A stretch of DNA of 64,000 nt, from assembly GCF_900343145.1 (NCBI RefSeq), contig NZ_LT996886.1, positions 1,178,001-1,242,000 of the forward strand. Direction: 5' to 3'. This DNA is from Tessaracoccus timonensis. GTDB taxonomy: Bacteria > Actinomycetota > Actinomycetes > Propionibacteriales > Propionibacteriaceae. Below the pieces are notes generated by a model, which searched no databases, had not been told where the DNA came from, and was given only the letters and a program-made list of their open reading frames with translations. Positions 33,190 through 41,232 of this stretch are shown here, piece after piece. The first letter of the stretch is position 1; every line of letters starts with the position of its first letter. Both the position numbers and the translations under genes were made by a program.

Positions 33190-33954
33190 TTACTCGTCGG
33201 ACTTGCCGTTCTCGGCGATCTTCACCAGGGCAATCACGCCCTCGATGGCGACGCGAAGCAGCACGATCTTGAGCGCTGCCACGGCGAGGCCGGACACCAG
33301 GGCGCGGACGATGTCCATCGCCTTGGGATCGCCGCCCGGGAAGAACATGCCCCCAGACTGCAGGGCGGCGCTGCCGGTGAGCAGGGCAATGAAGTCGAAC
33401 AGCCACACGACGGCGATCACGATGATGCCGATGAGCCACACGAGCTTGCCGCTTTGCGGCAGGGAGAACTTCGTGAAGTCCAGGCTGAACAAGCCGCCGA
33501 CGCTAGACTGCGACGGGTTCTGCCACTGTTGCTGCTGGTACTGGCCGGGAGCCTGGTTCCAGTTCTGCTGGCCCTGCTGATCCCAAGCCTGGCCCTGCTG
33601 CTGCGGCTGACCGGCGTTCCACTCGGAAGCCGAGGCCTGCGGCTGCTGGTTCCAGCTCTGTGCCTGCTGGTCAGCGCCTGCGTTCCATTCGCTGGCGGAG
33701 GGCTGCGGCTGCTGGCCCCACTCGTTCGCGGAAGCCTGCGGCTGCTGGCCCCACTCGTTCGCGGAAGCCTGCGGCTGCTGGCCCCACTCGTTCGCGGAAG
33801 CCTGCGGCTGCTGGCCCCACTCGTTCGCGGAAGCCTGCGGCTGCTGGCCCCACTCGTTGCTGCTCTGTTGTGCTTCGGGCTGCGCGCCCCAGTTGCCGTC
33901 CTGGTCGGAGGGCCACTGGCCGCTCTGGCCCTGATTCCATTGATCATTAGACAT
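33190..33954 (-). CDS. DUF4282 membrane protein with 11-residue repeats
   Basis: A 254-residue protein from ATG 33954. Residues 1-~155 are a Gln/Trp/Ser/Asn-rich, disordered cytoplasmic region. It holds five copies of an 11-residue unit NEWGQQPQASA followed by degenerate units (SEWNAGADQQAQ, SASEWNAGQPQQQGQ). Residues about 160-250 form a DUF4282 domain: DFTKFSLPQSGKLVWLIGII opening, two hydrophobic segments, and LKIVLLRVAIEGVIALVKIA at the end. Function of DUF4282 is unknown. The Gln/Trp repeats resemble low-complexity scaffold or prion-like segments, and their DNA repeat could change copy number. Confidence 0.83.
   Translation of the reverse strand: MSNDQWNQGQSGQWPSDQDGNWGAQPEAQQSSNEWGQQPQASANEWGQQPQASANEWGQQPQASANEWGQQPQASANEWGQQPQPSASEWNAGADQQAQSWNQQPQASASEWNAGQPQQQGQAWDQQGQQNWNQAPGQYQQQQWQNPSQSSVGGLFSLDFTKFSLPQSGKLVWLIGIIVIAVVWLFDFIALLTGSAALQSGGMFFPGGDPKAMDIVRALVSGLAVAALKIVLLRVAIEGVIALVKIAENGKSDE
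33703..33860. repeat. 33-bp tandem repeat inside the DUF4282 gene
   Basis: At least four near-identical 33-base units (CACTCGTTCGCGGAAGCC, then TGCGGCTGCTGGCCC), encoding NEWGQQPQASA. In frame, so copy changes keep the gene intact. Confidence 0.9.
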
Positions 33955-34026
33955 AAGGCCAGTCTGCCACCCACATGGTTCATATCGCCAGCATGAGATC
34001 AGGAATCGTAGGTCTACCATAGGAAA

Positions 34027-35139
34027 ATGCCGTCCACTGAGTTCGTCGTCGACCTACGAGCCATCGCTCGTAACCTCGAGACTGTTCGCACCCGCGGTGG
34101 AGGACGCGCAGTCATCGCCGCCGTCAAGGCCGACGCGTACGGCCACGGCCTGGTGCCCGTCGCGAAGCACCTGGAACCAGACGTGCTGGGCTTCGGTGTC
34201 GCCACCGTGCACGAGGCGCTGACCCTGCGAGCAGCGGGGATCGGTTGCATGCTGCTCAAACTCAGCCCAGCCTTGGCCGAAGAGCTCCCGAGCGCGATTG
34301 CGGGCGACGTGAGCCTCGTCGTCGGCTCGCTTCGGAGCATCGACGTCATCGCCGACGCCGCGCGCAAGCTCGACAAGGTCGCCAAGGTGCACCTCAGCAT
34401 CGACACCGGCATGCGCCGCGTCGGCGTCATGCCCGACGAAGCGCGCGCGGCCGCCGTCGCCATCGCCAACAACCCGCACCTCCACCTCGAGGGCGTGATG
34501 ACGCACTATGCGGTCTCCGACGTCGAGGAGGGGCGCGAGTTCACCGCACAGCAGCACGATCGCTTCGCCCAGGCCGTCGCGGACGTGAAGCAGGTGTGCG
34601 ACGTGCAGTGGGTGCACTCGGGCAACTCCGGCGCCATCTTGAACCACGACTTGGGTGATGACAACGCCATTCGCCCGGGCATTGCGCTGTACGGGTCCGC
34701 TCCAGACCTCAACCGAGATGAGCCTGGGCTGCTGGAACCCGTCGCGCGCTGGACCTCACGCGTCACGCTCGTGAAACACATCAACGAAGGCGACGGGGTC
34801 TCCTACGGGCTCACCTGGCGCGCCCCGCGCGACACCACCATCGCCACGGTCGCTGTCGGGTATGGCGACGGGTTCTCCCGGCTGAACTCCTCGCGCGGGC
34901 GGGTGCTCATCGACGGGCACTCGTACCCCGTCGTGGGGCGCGTGTGCATGGACCAGATTCTCGTCGACCTCGGCCCAGATTCGGAGATCACCGAGGGCAC
35001 CGAGGTAGTGCTGCTGGGCGCGTCCGGCAATGAACGCATCACAACGCACGAACTCGCCGACCTCATGGGCACGATCCCCTACGAGGTGACCTGCCTCGTG
35101 ACGCCACGGGTGACGCGTCGGTACCTCTCAGGACGCTGA
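34027..35139 (+). CDS. alr: Alanine racemase
   Basis: A 370-residue PLP enzyme making D-alanine for peptidoglycan. PLP-lysine motif AAVKADAYGHG with Lys34; second catalytic base Tyr260 in GVSYGLTWRAP; other motifs HLSIDTGMRRVG, VHSGNSGAILNH, RPGIALYG, and VGRVCMDQILVDLG. Standard length. It reads away from the DUF4282 gene with only about 70 bases between them, and its 3' end overlaps the convergent EcsC gene by 12 bases. Confidence 0.95.
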   Translation: MPSTEFVVDLRAIARNLETVRTRGGGRAVIAAVKADAYGHGLVPVAKHLEPDVLGFGVATVHEALTLRAAGIGCMLLKLSPALAEELPSAIAGDVSLVVGSLRSIDVIADAARKLDKVAKVHLSIDTGMRRVGVMPDEARAAAVAIANNPHLHLEGVMTHYAVSDVEEGREFTAQQHDRFAQAVADVKQVCDVQWVHSGNSGAILNHDLGDDNAIRPGIALYGSAPDLNRDEPGLLEPVARWTSRVTLVKHINEGDGVSYGLTWRAPRDTTIATVAVGYGDGFSRLNSSRGRVLIDGHSYPVVGRVCMDQILVDLGPDSEITEGTEVVLLGASGNERITTHELADLMGTIPYEVTCLVTPRVTRRYLSGR

Positions 35140-35793
35140 GGTTTTCGACTTCGGGCGACGGTTCGGCAGTTCGGCCAGGGTGTGATTGGCGATGTGCCTG
35201 GTGGTCCAAGCGTCGACGGCAGCGCCGACGCCGCCACCCACCAGCGGAATCCCTTTCAGCACCATGAGCCCGAGTCGTTTCCCGCCCACGGCACTGAGCG
35301 CCCGCTCGAGAAGGGCCTTCGCGACGGCACCGTCGAGGTTGTCGTCGAACACCGGCGCGGTGGCCACCATGAGCGGCGAACTCGGCAGCACACCCTTCGC
35401 GACGAGCGCCTGGCCGGCCGAGGGGCCGAGCATGCACATCAAGATGGCGGTACGCACGCGCGGATCGGCCAGCTCATAGCCGCGAAGGTGCGCGACGGCG
35501 GCCACCATCCTGGCCTGCACGAACGACGATGCGGCGACGTTCGCGGGGATCGTCACGATGGACATCAGCAGCCCGCCCCAGTTCGTCGCGAATCCCTGGC
35601 CGCCCGCGAGTGTCAGGTGTTGCGTCACGACGGCGCGCACGGCCGCGTCGTGGTCGCCTGCCTTTTCGAGCTGTTGTTTCGCGACGGTCTTGGCACCCGC
35701 GAGCCCGCCCTTGCCAGTGATGGCGAGTTCGAGAATCTGATGAAACACGTCGGCGGACATGTGTTCAGCGTTGGCAAGTTGGTTGTTATCCAT
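35128..35793 (-). CDS. EcsC-family protein
   Basis: A 221-residue protein from ATG 35793 (GGAGGAGCGCC upstream). EcsC family: LELAITGKGGLAGAKTVAKQ near residue 20, the Gly-rich patch VTQHLTLAGGQGFATNWGGL, and the C-terminal LKGIPLVGGGVGAAVDAWTT with TRHIANHTL. One or two weakly hydrophobic helices. In Bacillus, EcsC accompanies the EcsAB ABC transporter but its role is unclear; here there is no Ecs transporter. The 3' end overlaps alr by 12 bases in convergent orientation. Confidence 0.82.
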   Translation of the reverse strand: MDNNQLANAEHMSADVFHQILELAITGKGGLAGAKTVAKQQLEKAGDHDAAVRAVVTQHLTLAGGQGFATNWGGLLMSIVTIPANVAASSFVQARMVAAVAHLRGYELADPRVRTAILMCMLGPSAGQALVAKGVLPSSPLMVATAPVFDDNLDGAVAKALLERALSAVGGKRLGLMVLKGIPLVGGGVGAAVDAWTTRHIANHTLAELPNRRPKSKTSAS

Positions 35794-35879
35794 GGCGCTC
35801 CTCCACCTCCAAGGTTCGCACATGGAACCAAGCATCGTCGCGGTGGCCACGGATGAGGGGCGGTGCAACACTGGGGGGC

Positions 35880-36539
35880 ATGCTCAGCACCATCTTCGGC
35901 GATGCCGCGACCTGGCCCGACCAGGACCTCATCGGCATCTCCGAAGAATTCGACGCGCACATCACCGTCGAGGCGTACGCGGCCGGGGTGTTCCCGATGC
36001 CGGTCGAGGGAATCATGGGTTGGTGGTCGCCGGTGCGCCGTGGGGTGTTGCCGCTCGACGGCATGCGGGTGACGCGCAGCCTCAGAAAGTCCGCGAAACG
36101 CTACGTGACCACCGTGGATGCTGCCTTCGCCGACGTGCTCGAGCGCTGTGCCGACCCGTCGCGCGAAGGCGCCTGGATCGACCACCGCATCGCCACCTGC
36201 TACCGCCAACTGCATGACGCGGGCGTCGCGCACAGCGTCGAAGTGTGGACCCCCGACGGCGCCCTGGCCGGTGGTCTGTACGGCGTCCACATCCGTGGGC
36301 TGTTCGCAGGCGAATCGATGTTCCACGATCCTGACGTGGGGCGCGACGCGTCGAAAGTGGCGCTGCTGCGCCTCGTCAACGAATTGCGCGGCGTAGGAGT
36401 GAGGCTGCTCGACGTGCAATGGCTCACCGACCATCTCGCCACGCTGGGTGCCGTGGAAATTCCACGCGACGAGTACCTCCGTCGGCTCTCCGACGCGCTC
36501 GAGCACGAGACGCGCCCGTGGCCAAGCCACCAAGAATGA
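35880..36539 (+). CDS. aat: Leucyl/phenylalanyl-tRNA-protein transferase
   Basis: A 219-residue enzyme adding Leu or Phe from tRNA to N-terminal Lys/Arg of proteins to mark them for ClpAP/ClpS degradation. Motifs: EAYAAGVFPMPV, MGWWSPVRRGVLPLDGMRV, WIDHRIATCYRQLHDAGVAH, SVEVWTPDGALAGGLYGV, GLFAGESMFHDPDVGRDASK, LLDVQWLTDHLATLGAVEI. ATG 35880 is preferred; ATG 35853 would add MRGGATLGG. It is divergent from the EcsC gene and ends at a terminator shared with the WXG genes. Confidence 0.92.
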   Translation: MLSTIFGDAATWPDQDLIGISEEFDAHITVEAYAAGVFPMPVEGIMGWWSPVRRGVLPLDGMRVTRSLRKSAKRYVTTVDAAFADVLERCADPSREGAWIDHRIATCYRQLHDAGVAHSVEVWTPDGALAGGLYGVHIRGLFAGESMFHDPDVGRDASKVALLRLVNELRGVGVRLLDVQWLTDHLATLGAVEIPRDEYLRRLSDALEHETRPWPSHQE

Positions 36540-36587
36540 GCCTCGCAAACGCGGAGGCTGCCCGTCGACGATTCCCGAGCGCAACAA

Positions 36588-36617
36588 GAAAGGGCCCGGC
36601 CGAAGCCGGACCCTTTC
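36588..36617. terminator. Bidirectional terminator, aat / WXG100 operon
   Basis: GAAAGGGCCCGGC (36588-36600) and GCCGGACCCTTTC (36605-36617), one mismatch, 4-base loop, T/A-rich tails on both sides; convergent genes. Confidence 0.85.
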
Positions 36618-36637
36618 GTAAAAACGTTGGCTGAAAC

Positions 36638-36928
36638 TCAGGCCCAACGCGACTGGTTCGAACGCTCGGTGGCGTCGTAGCCGTCGGCGATGTTGCCGAG
36701 GAGCACGGGCATGCGCTGGATGATGTCGTTCTGGCGCTCAGCGGAACGGTCCCACTGCTCCTGCACTTCCTGGTAGGCGTGGCGGGCGTTGTCTTCCCAC
36801 TGCGCGAGCGAGGTGCGGAGCTCGCCCTTGAGGGTCTCGAGCATGTCGACGAGTTCCTTGTGGGCGCGCTTCAGGGAGCTGATGCCTTCCTGGAGGCCAG
36901 ACTGGGAGTATACGGTTGCGTCGCTCAT
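36638..36928 (-). CDS. WXG100-family protein (ESX small substrate)
   Basis: A 96-residue helical hairpin protein. Helix 1 has GISSLKRAHKELVDMLETLK. The turn where W-x-G is expected reads LAQWEDNARHAYQEV, so the Gly is replaced by Asp. Helix 2 is followed by DGYDATERSNQ, containing the YxxxE export signal. It lies second in an operon with the 36967-37272 protein, next to eccB, so the pair are the likely EsxA/EsxB-like heterodimer of this type VII system. Confidence 0.85.
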   Translation of the reverse strand: MSDATVYSQSGLQEGISSLKRAHKELVDMLETLKGELRTSLAQWEDNARHAYQEVQEQWDRSAERQNDIIQRMPVLLGNIADGYDATERSNQSRWA

Positions 36929-36966
36929 TGTTGATTCTCCTTAAGAGTGATGTAAGTACGGGTAGA

Positions 36967-37272
36967 TCAGATGGAGCCGATGAACTTGTTGGCCTCTTGC
37001 AAGTTCTCATCCTCGCGGATGCTGTAGTCGCGGTGCGTCTCGGTCAGCGCGGAGTGGATCTGCTCGAGACCGTTCTTGACCTTCTCGTACTCCTCATCGA
37101 AGCGCTGGTAGCCGTTCTGGAAGGCGGTGGAAGCCTTACCCGTCCACGAAGCGGCGAGGGTCTGCATCTCGCCACGGAGACGCGTCTGGAGCGCCACGAT
37201 CTGCTGGTGCTTGGTGTCAATCTGCTGCGCAGCCTTGTTCATTTCGGCGCGGTCTACGGACTTGTTGCCCAT
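36967..37272 (-). CDS. WXG100-family protein (ESX small substrate)
   Basis: A 101-residue WXG100 protein from ATG 37272 (GAAGGGA upstream). Canonical turn ASWTGKASTAFQNG with W-T-G, helical before and after (AAQQIDTKHQQIVALQTRLR; FDEEYEKVKNGLEQIHSAL). The C-terminus HRDYSIREDENLQEANKF contains YSIRE, fitting YxxxE. First gene of the small-substrate operon, 38 bases before its partner. Both partners carrying YxxxE is unusual, since in the classical EsxA/EsxB pair one carries it. The start region 37273-37450 holds the promoter between this operon and the end of eccB. Confidence 0.88.
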   Translation of the reverse strand: MGNKSVDRAEMNKAAQQIDTKHQQIVALQTRLRGEMQTLAASWTGKASTAFQNGYQRFDEEYEKVKNGLEQIHSALTETHRDYSIREDENLQEANKFIGSI

Positions 37273-37450
37273 GATTTCATTCCCTTCGACGGTTACGCCG
37301 GTGCGATCCGGCATCGGTGGCAACTTCGAATCACTCGGGGCTGCCGTGCTGTCGGGTATGACATTACGGGCGGAGGGGGTCACTGCCAATAGATTTACCC
37401 GACTCTGGTGCCGAATCGAGTAGGAGTACCTAGACGCGCATGGGTGGTGC

Positions 37451-38884
37451 CTAGTTCCCGCCGGGGGCTCCCTGCTCACTCAATGAGCGCACGTTCTCAA
37501 GCGAGAGGCTGGTGCCTTCGGCGAGCCCGTCGGGAATCTGCGACAGTAGCCCGCCCGGCACGGGCACGGGGGTGACGTCCTTGTAACCGAGCGCGGCGCG
37601 GGCCTCCGTCGTAGGAATGGCGTACTTCTTGCGATCCGTGACGAGGAACGTCGCGGTGTCGTCTTCCTTCGACGACGCGTTGCGCAGCAGTGCACCCGTC
37701 AGCGTGGGCATCTCGAGGTAGTCGAATGCGTTACCAACGGCCACGCGGAAGGTCGAGGGCAGCTTGGGGGTGCCGTCGCCGTAGCTGATGGTGGGGGTGT
37801 CCGGGTTTTTGGCAGTCCACGTCGCGCACACGGATTTGGATTCCACGCTCGAATCCTGCGGGGGGCCGACGGGGCGGTCCCACGGTACATCGGCGCTGCG
37901 GCGGTCCGGCAGGTTGAAGCGGTCAATCGACTTGAAGTCGCGCGAGCTGAGCGTCCGCACCGCCCCCGCGTTGCCCTGGTGGTACTTCTGGATGAGCGCG
38001 TCGGCGTCGAGGTAGGAGATGCGCACGATGCCTTCGGCGGTCTGCACGAAGTACTGGTCTTGGTGTTCGTTGTTTGGCGACGGCGCCCGCCCGATGTCGC
38101 CGCGCGCCATCCCCGAAATCCAGCGACCGTTATCGTCGCCGAGGCCCTGGATTTCGAGGGGCTGGATGGGCAGACCCTCGGGCATCGCGGCGATCCACGC
38201 ATTGCCGACGGGGATGCGCGGCAGGTCGGTGACCATGGCGAGGCCGCCGTTCGTCGGGTCGGTCCACAGCCGGTGTTTCTTGCCGCCGAAGATGAGGTAC
38301 TCGGAGCGGTCCGAGTGCTGCGCGACGAAGGCGAAGCTGGAGGACGCCGGGTTGGGGGCGTCGAAATCGAGTGTCACGAAGCGCTCGCCGCCCAGATTGG
38401 GTGCCGTCGAGCACATCTTCAACGGGTGGGCGGTCATGTTCTTCGGGTCGGGGAGCTGGCGCGGAGCACCGGGAATGCCCTCCATGGGGGCTTGCTCGAG
38501 GCCGCTCAGCGCCTCGGTTTTCACGTTCGAGGTGTTGGGCATGCCGCCGCCCTCTTCGCTGGCGGCTTTCAACCGGGCGGAGGCGACGTCGGCCATAGGA
38601 ATGAGCATGTCGCCCTCCTCGCTGTAGATGAACAGCGCGCCCGATTGGGTGTCGGAGATGACGACACCGGTGCTCTTCCAGTTCGGGTTCGAGCCGGGCT
38701 TGATGAGGCCGAGGAGGGTGTAGCCGGCCACCAGGACGATGCCGAGCAGGACCGAGACGAAGGTGGCCATGCCGACACGGCGCAGCGGGGGCGTGGGGTC
38801 GTCGGGGTCGCGGTTGATGAACGAGGCGATCATTCGGCGCGACGTGAACGACTGCGCCTTGAGGAGGTCCTTGCGTGTCGCCAT
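37451..38884 (-). CDS. eccB: Type VII secretion protein EccB
   Basis: A 477-residue membrane-anchored core subunit of an ESX translocon. Short cytoplasmic N-terminus MATRKDLLKAQSFTSRRMIA, single transmembrane helix at about 40-62 (VGMATFVSVLLGIVLVAGYT), then a large extracytoplasmic domain. EccB-like features: DTQSGALFIYSEEGDMLIPM, PNTSNVKTEALSGLEQAPME, IPGAPRQLPDP and the C-terminal ALGYKDVTPVPVPGGLLSQI, PDGLAEGTSLS. It binds EccC, EccD and EccE in the pore complex. ATG 38884 is used; 15 codons upstream lack an RBS. Divergent from eccE, with a 130-base promoter region. Confidence 0.9.
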   Translation of the reverse strand: MATRKDLLKAQSFTSRRMIASFINRDPDDPTPPLRRVGMATFVSVLLGIVLVAGYTLLGLIKPGSNPNWKSTGVVISDTQSGALFIYSEEGDMLIPMADVASARLKAASEEGGGMPNTSNVKTEALSGLEQAPMEGIPGAPRQLPDPKNMTAHPLKMCSTAPNLGGERFVTLDFDAPNPASSSFAFVAQHSDRSEYLIFGGKKHRLWTDPTNGGLAMVTDLPRIPVGNAWIAAMPEGLPIQPLEIQGLGDDNGRWISGMARGDIGRAPSPNNEHQDQYFVQTAEGIVRISYLDADALIQKYHQGNAGAVRTLSSRDFKSIDRFNLPDRRSADVPWDRPVGPPQDSSVESKSVCATWTAKNPDTPTISYGDGTPKLPSTFRVAVGNAFDYLEMPTLTGALLRNASSKEDDTATFLVTDRKKYAIPTTEARAALGYKDVTPVPVPGGLLSQIPDGLAEGTSLSLENVRSLSEQGAPGGN

Positions 38885-39014
38885 TTCTACCCTCACTACT
38901 TGACGGTGCGGGGCCAGATTAGCCTGCAAACGGTGCGCGAGCGACGTCGGAAGTGCCGTGAATGCTCCGGCCAGGCTCTAGAGTTACGCACGGACACGGT
39001 CTCGAAAGGACGCC

Positions 39015-40193
39015 ATGTTGAAGTCTGCTCCGGCTGCGAAAGCGCAGATGCCGTTGCGCGCCCGCTCGACGCGGCACATTCCCCTCGTGGTGTTCTGGCA
39101 GATCATGACAGTGGTCGCACTCGCGCTGGCCGCACTGCAGCAGCCGTGGACGTGGGTGCTCGCGGGGGTGACGTTGCTCGTCGGGTTGTTGTTGACGGTC
39201 CCCGTGAACGGCCGCACGATTCCGCGCACGATTGCTCACCGCCGGGCGTTCGGGCAGCGTAGGAGGCGGTTCACTGAGGCGCCTGACCAGCCGCAGGATC
39301 TCGTGCCGCTGGCGCAGTGGCTCAGGGAGCTCGAGATCACGCAGATTAAGGATGCGCACGACGGCGAGATCGGGGTCGTCGCGGACGGGAAATCGTGGAC
39401 GGGCATCGTCGAGCTCACGTCAGACCTCAACATGTTCTCCGACCGCGGCAACCTCCTCAACCTCGACGAGCTGGCGCAGCTCACGAAGCAAGACGACGTG
39501 ACTTTCGCTGGTATTCAGGTGGTGACGTTCACCGTCGGGGCACCGACGCGGGCCATGCTGCCGGCCGACTCGCCCGCCGTCGCGTCGTATCTGGAGATTT
39601 TGGGCGACGAGTACCCGCCCCCATCGGTGCGACGGACCTGGATTGCGCTGCGACTCGACCCGCGCTTGTGCCTGGAGGCGGTGGGGCGCCGCGGGCTCGG
39701 GCAAACCGGTGTGTTCGCGACGCTGCGCTTCGGGCTGCACCGCGCGCAGGCCATGCTGAAGCGCCAGGGGATTAGCACTGAGCCGCTCGATCCGAATCAG
39801 ATCGCCGACGTGCTCGCCACGTGCACGGGGGTTGGCCCCGAGCCGCGCGAGGAGCGCAGCCGCGAGGAGTGGGACAAGTGGATCTGCGACGGGCTCACCC
39901 ACGAGGCGCGCGAAGTGCAGCACTTCGGCAAGGATGCGAGCCAGGGTTATCAGGCGCTGCTCGACGCCGTCGCCGCCGCGCCCGCGATGATGGCTCTCAC
40001 GTCGTACACCGTCTCGCCCGGTGAACCGGCGCGCGGTGCGGTCCGGCTCGTCACCAACGACGACGAGCAGGCACGTGACGCCGACGAGGCCGTGCAGACG
40101 GTGCTGCCGCCATGGGTGAGGCTGGGCCCGCGCGGAGGTTCGCAGGTGCCGGGATTGTTGGCGACCGTACCGCTGGGAAGGCAGGTGAACTGA
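39015..40193 (+). CDS. eccE: Type VII secretion protein EccE
   Basis: A 392-residue protein with two hydrophobic helices near the N-terminus (PLVVFWQIMTVVALALAAL; WVLAGVTLLVGLLLTVPVNG), followed by a soluble domain of about 320 residues. The two-helix start, NGRTIPRTIAHRRAFGQRRR linker and position next to eccB and eccD identify it as EccE, a poorly conserved ESX core subunit. DVTFAGIQVVTFTVGAP, VRRTWIALRLDPRLCLEAVG, RRGLGQTGVFATLRFGLHRA and SPGEPARGAVRLVTND are EccE-style stretches. Its stop overlaps the next start (TGATG). Confidence 0.82.
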   Translation: MLKSAPAAKAQMPLRARSTRHIPLVVFWQIMTVVALALAALQQPWTWVLAGVTLLVGLLLTVPVNGRTIPRTIAHRRAFGQRRRRFTEAPDQPQDLVPLAQWLRELEITQIKDAHDGEIGVVADGKSWTGIVELTSDLNMFSDRGNLLNLDELAQLTKQDDVTFAGIQVVTFTVGAPTRAMLPADSPAVASYLEILGDEYPPPSVRRTWIALRLDPRLCLEAVGRRGLGQTGVFATLRFGLHRAQAMLKRQGISTEPLDPNQIADVLATCTGVGPEPREERSREEWDKWICDGLTHEAREVQHFGKDASQGYQALLDAVAAAPAMMALTSYTVSPGEPARGAVRLVTNDDEQARDADEAVQTVLPPWVRLGPRGGSQVPGLLATVPLGRQVN

Positions 40194-40849
40194 TGTCGAC
40201 TGAGACGTTGCAGGCGGTCGCGCCCGGGCGTGAGTCGGTGGCGTCGGTGGTGAGCACCGGGCCGTCGGGGTTGCTGCTGGGCAGGGGGCCGGGCGGGCCC
40301 GTCGCGGTGCGGCTGTTTCGCCCGCAGCCGACGCGGCTGTATCTGGCTGTGCCGGAGTACATGCGGTGGCTGATCGCGTTTCGCGCGGTGTGTTTGGGCG
40401 CGCACTTGTCCGTGCTGGCGGAGGACCATCGCGAGTGGTTGGCCCTGGCCGACACCATCCGGGCGTGCGGGGGCACCGTCGATTTGCTGCGCGACACCGA
40501 GAATGTGCCCGGACAAGGGCGACCGTTCCGGCCGAGCCTCATCATCGACGACATGGATGCCATTCAGCCCACGCATCAGCTGGGCGCATGGCAGGCGATC
40601 GCGCGGATCGGCGACCCGTCGGAGAGCAAAGCCGTCGGTGAGCTGCGCAATAGCGACATCGCCATGCTCACCCCGCTGGACAGCAAGTCGAGCGAAAACA
40701 TCCGGCGGGCCTACGCGCTGCCGTCGTCGCAGGTTAAGGGCGCTCAGGATCTGGGCGAGACCGAGGTCGTGCTCGCCAGCGTGCGCCGCCTCGCGCGCGT
40801 GATCGTTCCCCCCAGCCCGATGGAATACCGCATGCTCTTCGGCTCCTGA
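40193..40849 (+). CDS. Type VII-associated hypothetical protein
   Basis: A 218-residue protein translationally coupled to eccE (the ATG shares one base with its stop). No transmembrane segment or signal peptide. ASVVSTGPSGLLLGRGPGGP, then AVRLFRPQPTRLYLAVPEYM; RPSLIIDDMDAI; NIRRAYALPSSQVKGAQDLG; ending RVIVPPSPMEYRMLFGS. I do not recognise the family. Position and coupling suggest a cytoplasmic partner of EccE or an ESX accessory factor. Composition matches the core genes. Confidence 0.7.
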   Translation: MSTETLQAVAPGRESVASVVSTGPSGLLLGRGPGGPVAVRLFRPQPTRLYLAVPEYMRWLIAFRAVCLGAHLSVLAEDHREWLALADTIRACGGTVDLLRDTENVPGQGRPFRPSLIIDDMDAIQPTHQLGAWQAIARIGDPSESKAVGELRNSDIAMLTPLDSKSSENIRRAYALPSSQVKGAQDLGETEVVLASVRRLARVIVPPSPMEYRMLFGS

Positions 40850-40868
40850 CTGCTTCCCCTCGTCCACC

Positions 40869-40955
40869 GGTGGTTGAGTAGCGGCCGTAGGCCGCGTATC
40901 GAAACCCGGCCATCCCCGGTGGTTGAGTAGCGAGCGGAGCTCGCGTATCGAAACC
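40869..40955. repeat. Two REP-like palindromes in tandem
   Basis: Forward copies at 40869-40906 (centre CGGCCGTAGGCCGCG) and 40918-40955 (centre CGAGCGGAGCTCGCG), both running from GGTGGTTGAGTAG to TATCGAAACC. Confidence 0.85.
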
Positions 40956-40990
40956 ACCGCAGCCTCATGCGGAGGACGTTCGTGCCCGGA

Positions 40991-41073
40991 AAACTGCAAA
41001 ACTCGCCAACAGTGGCACCACTCACGCGTGATTGCCGCAGGAGGCGTTCAGCTGTTGGCGAGTTTTGCAGTTT
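40991..41073. repeat. 83-bp palindromic element F (same family as B)
   Basis: Perfect 22-bp arms, left AAACTGCAAAACTCGCCAAC at 40991-41012 and right at 41052-41073; 39-base spacer with CTCACGCGTG. Between the convergent EccE-partner and eccD genes. Confidence 0.88.
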
Positions 41074-41080
41074 GTCGGTG

Positions 41081-41206
41081 GATGATTTCGACTCGCGGGC
41101 TGCGCCCGCGGCTCAATCATCGGATGGCTGGTGCTGTCTACCCGGTGGTTGAGCCGCCCCCGCGCACCCCGGTGGTTGAGTAGCGCCGAAGGCGCGTATC
41201 GAAACC
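41081..41206. repeat. Palindromes of both REP-like families
   Basis: GATGATTTCGAC...GGCTCAATCATC at 41081-41121 (second family), a truncated GGTGGTTGAG at about 41143-41152, and a full first-family copy at 41171-41206. Confidence 0.8.
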
Positions 41207-41232
41207 ACCACTGGCATGACGACGTCGTCAAC

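Noticed and set aside
33703-33860. CRISPR array
   Set aside because: The repeats are head-to-tail 33-bp coding units with no spacers, and no cas genes are nearby.
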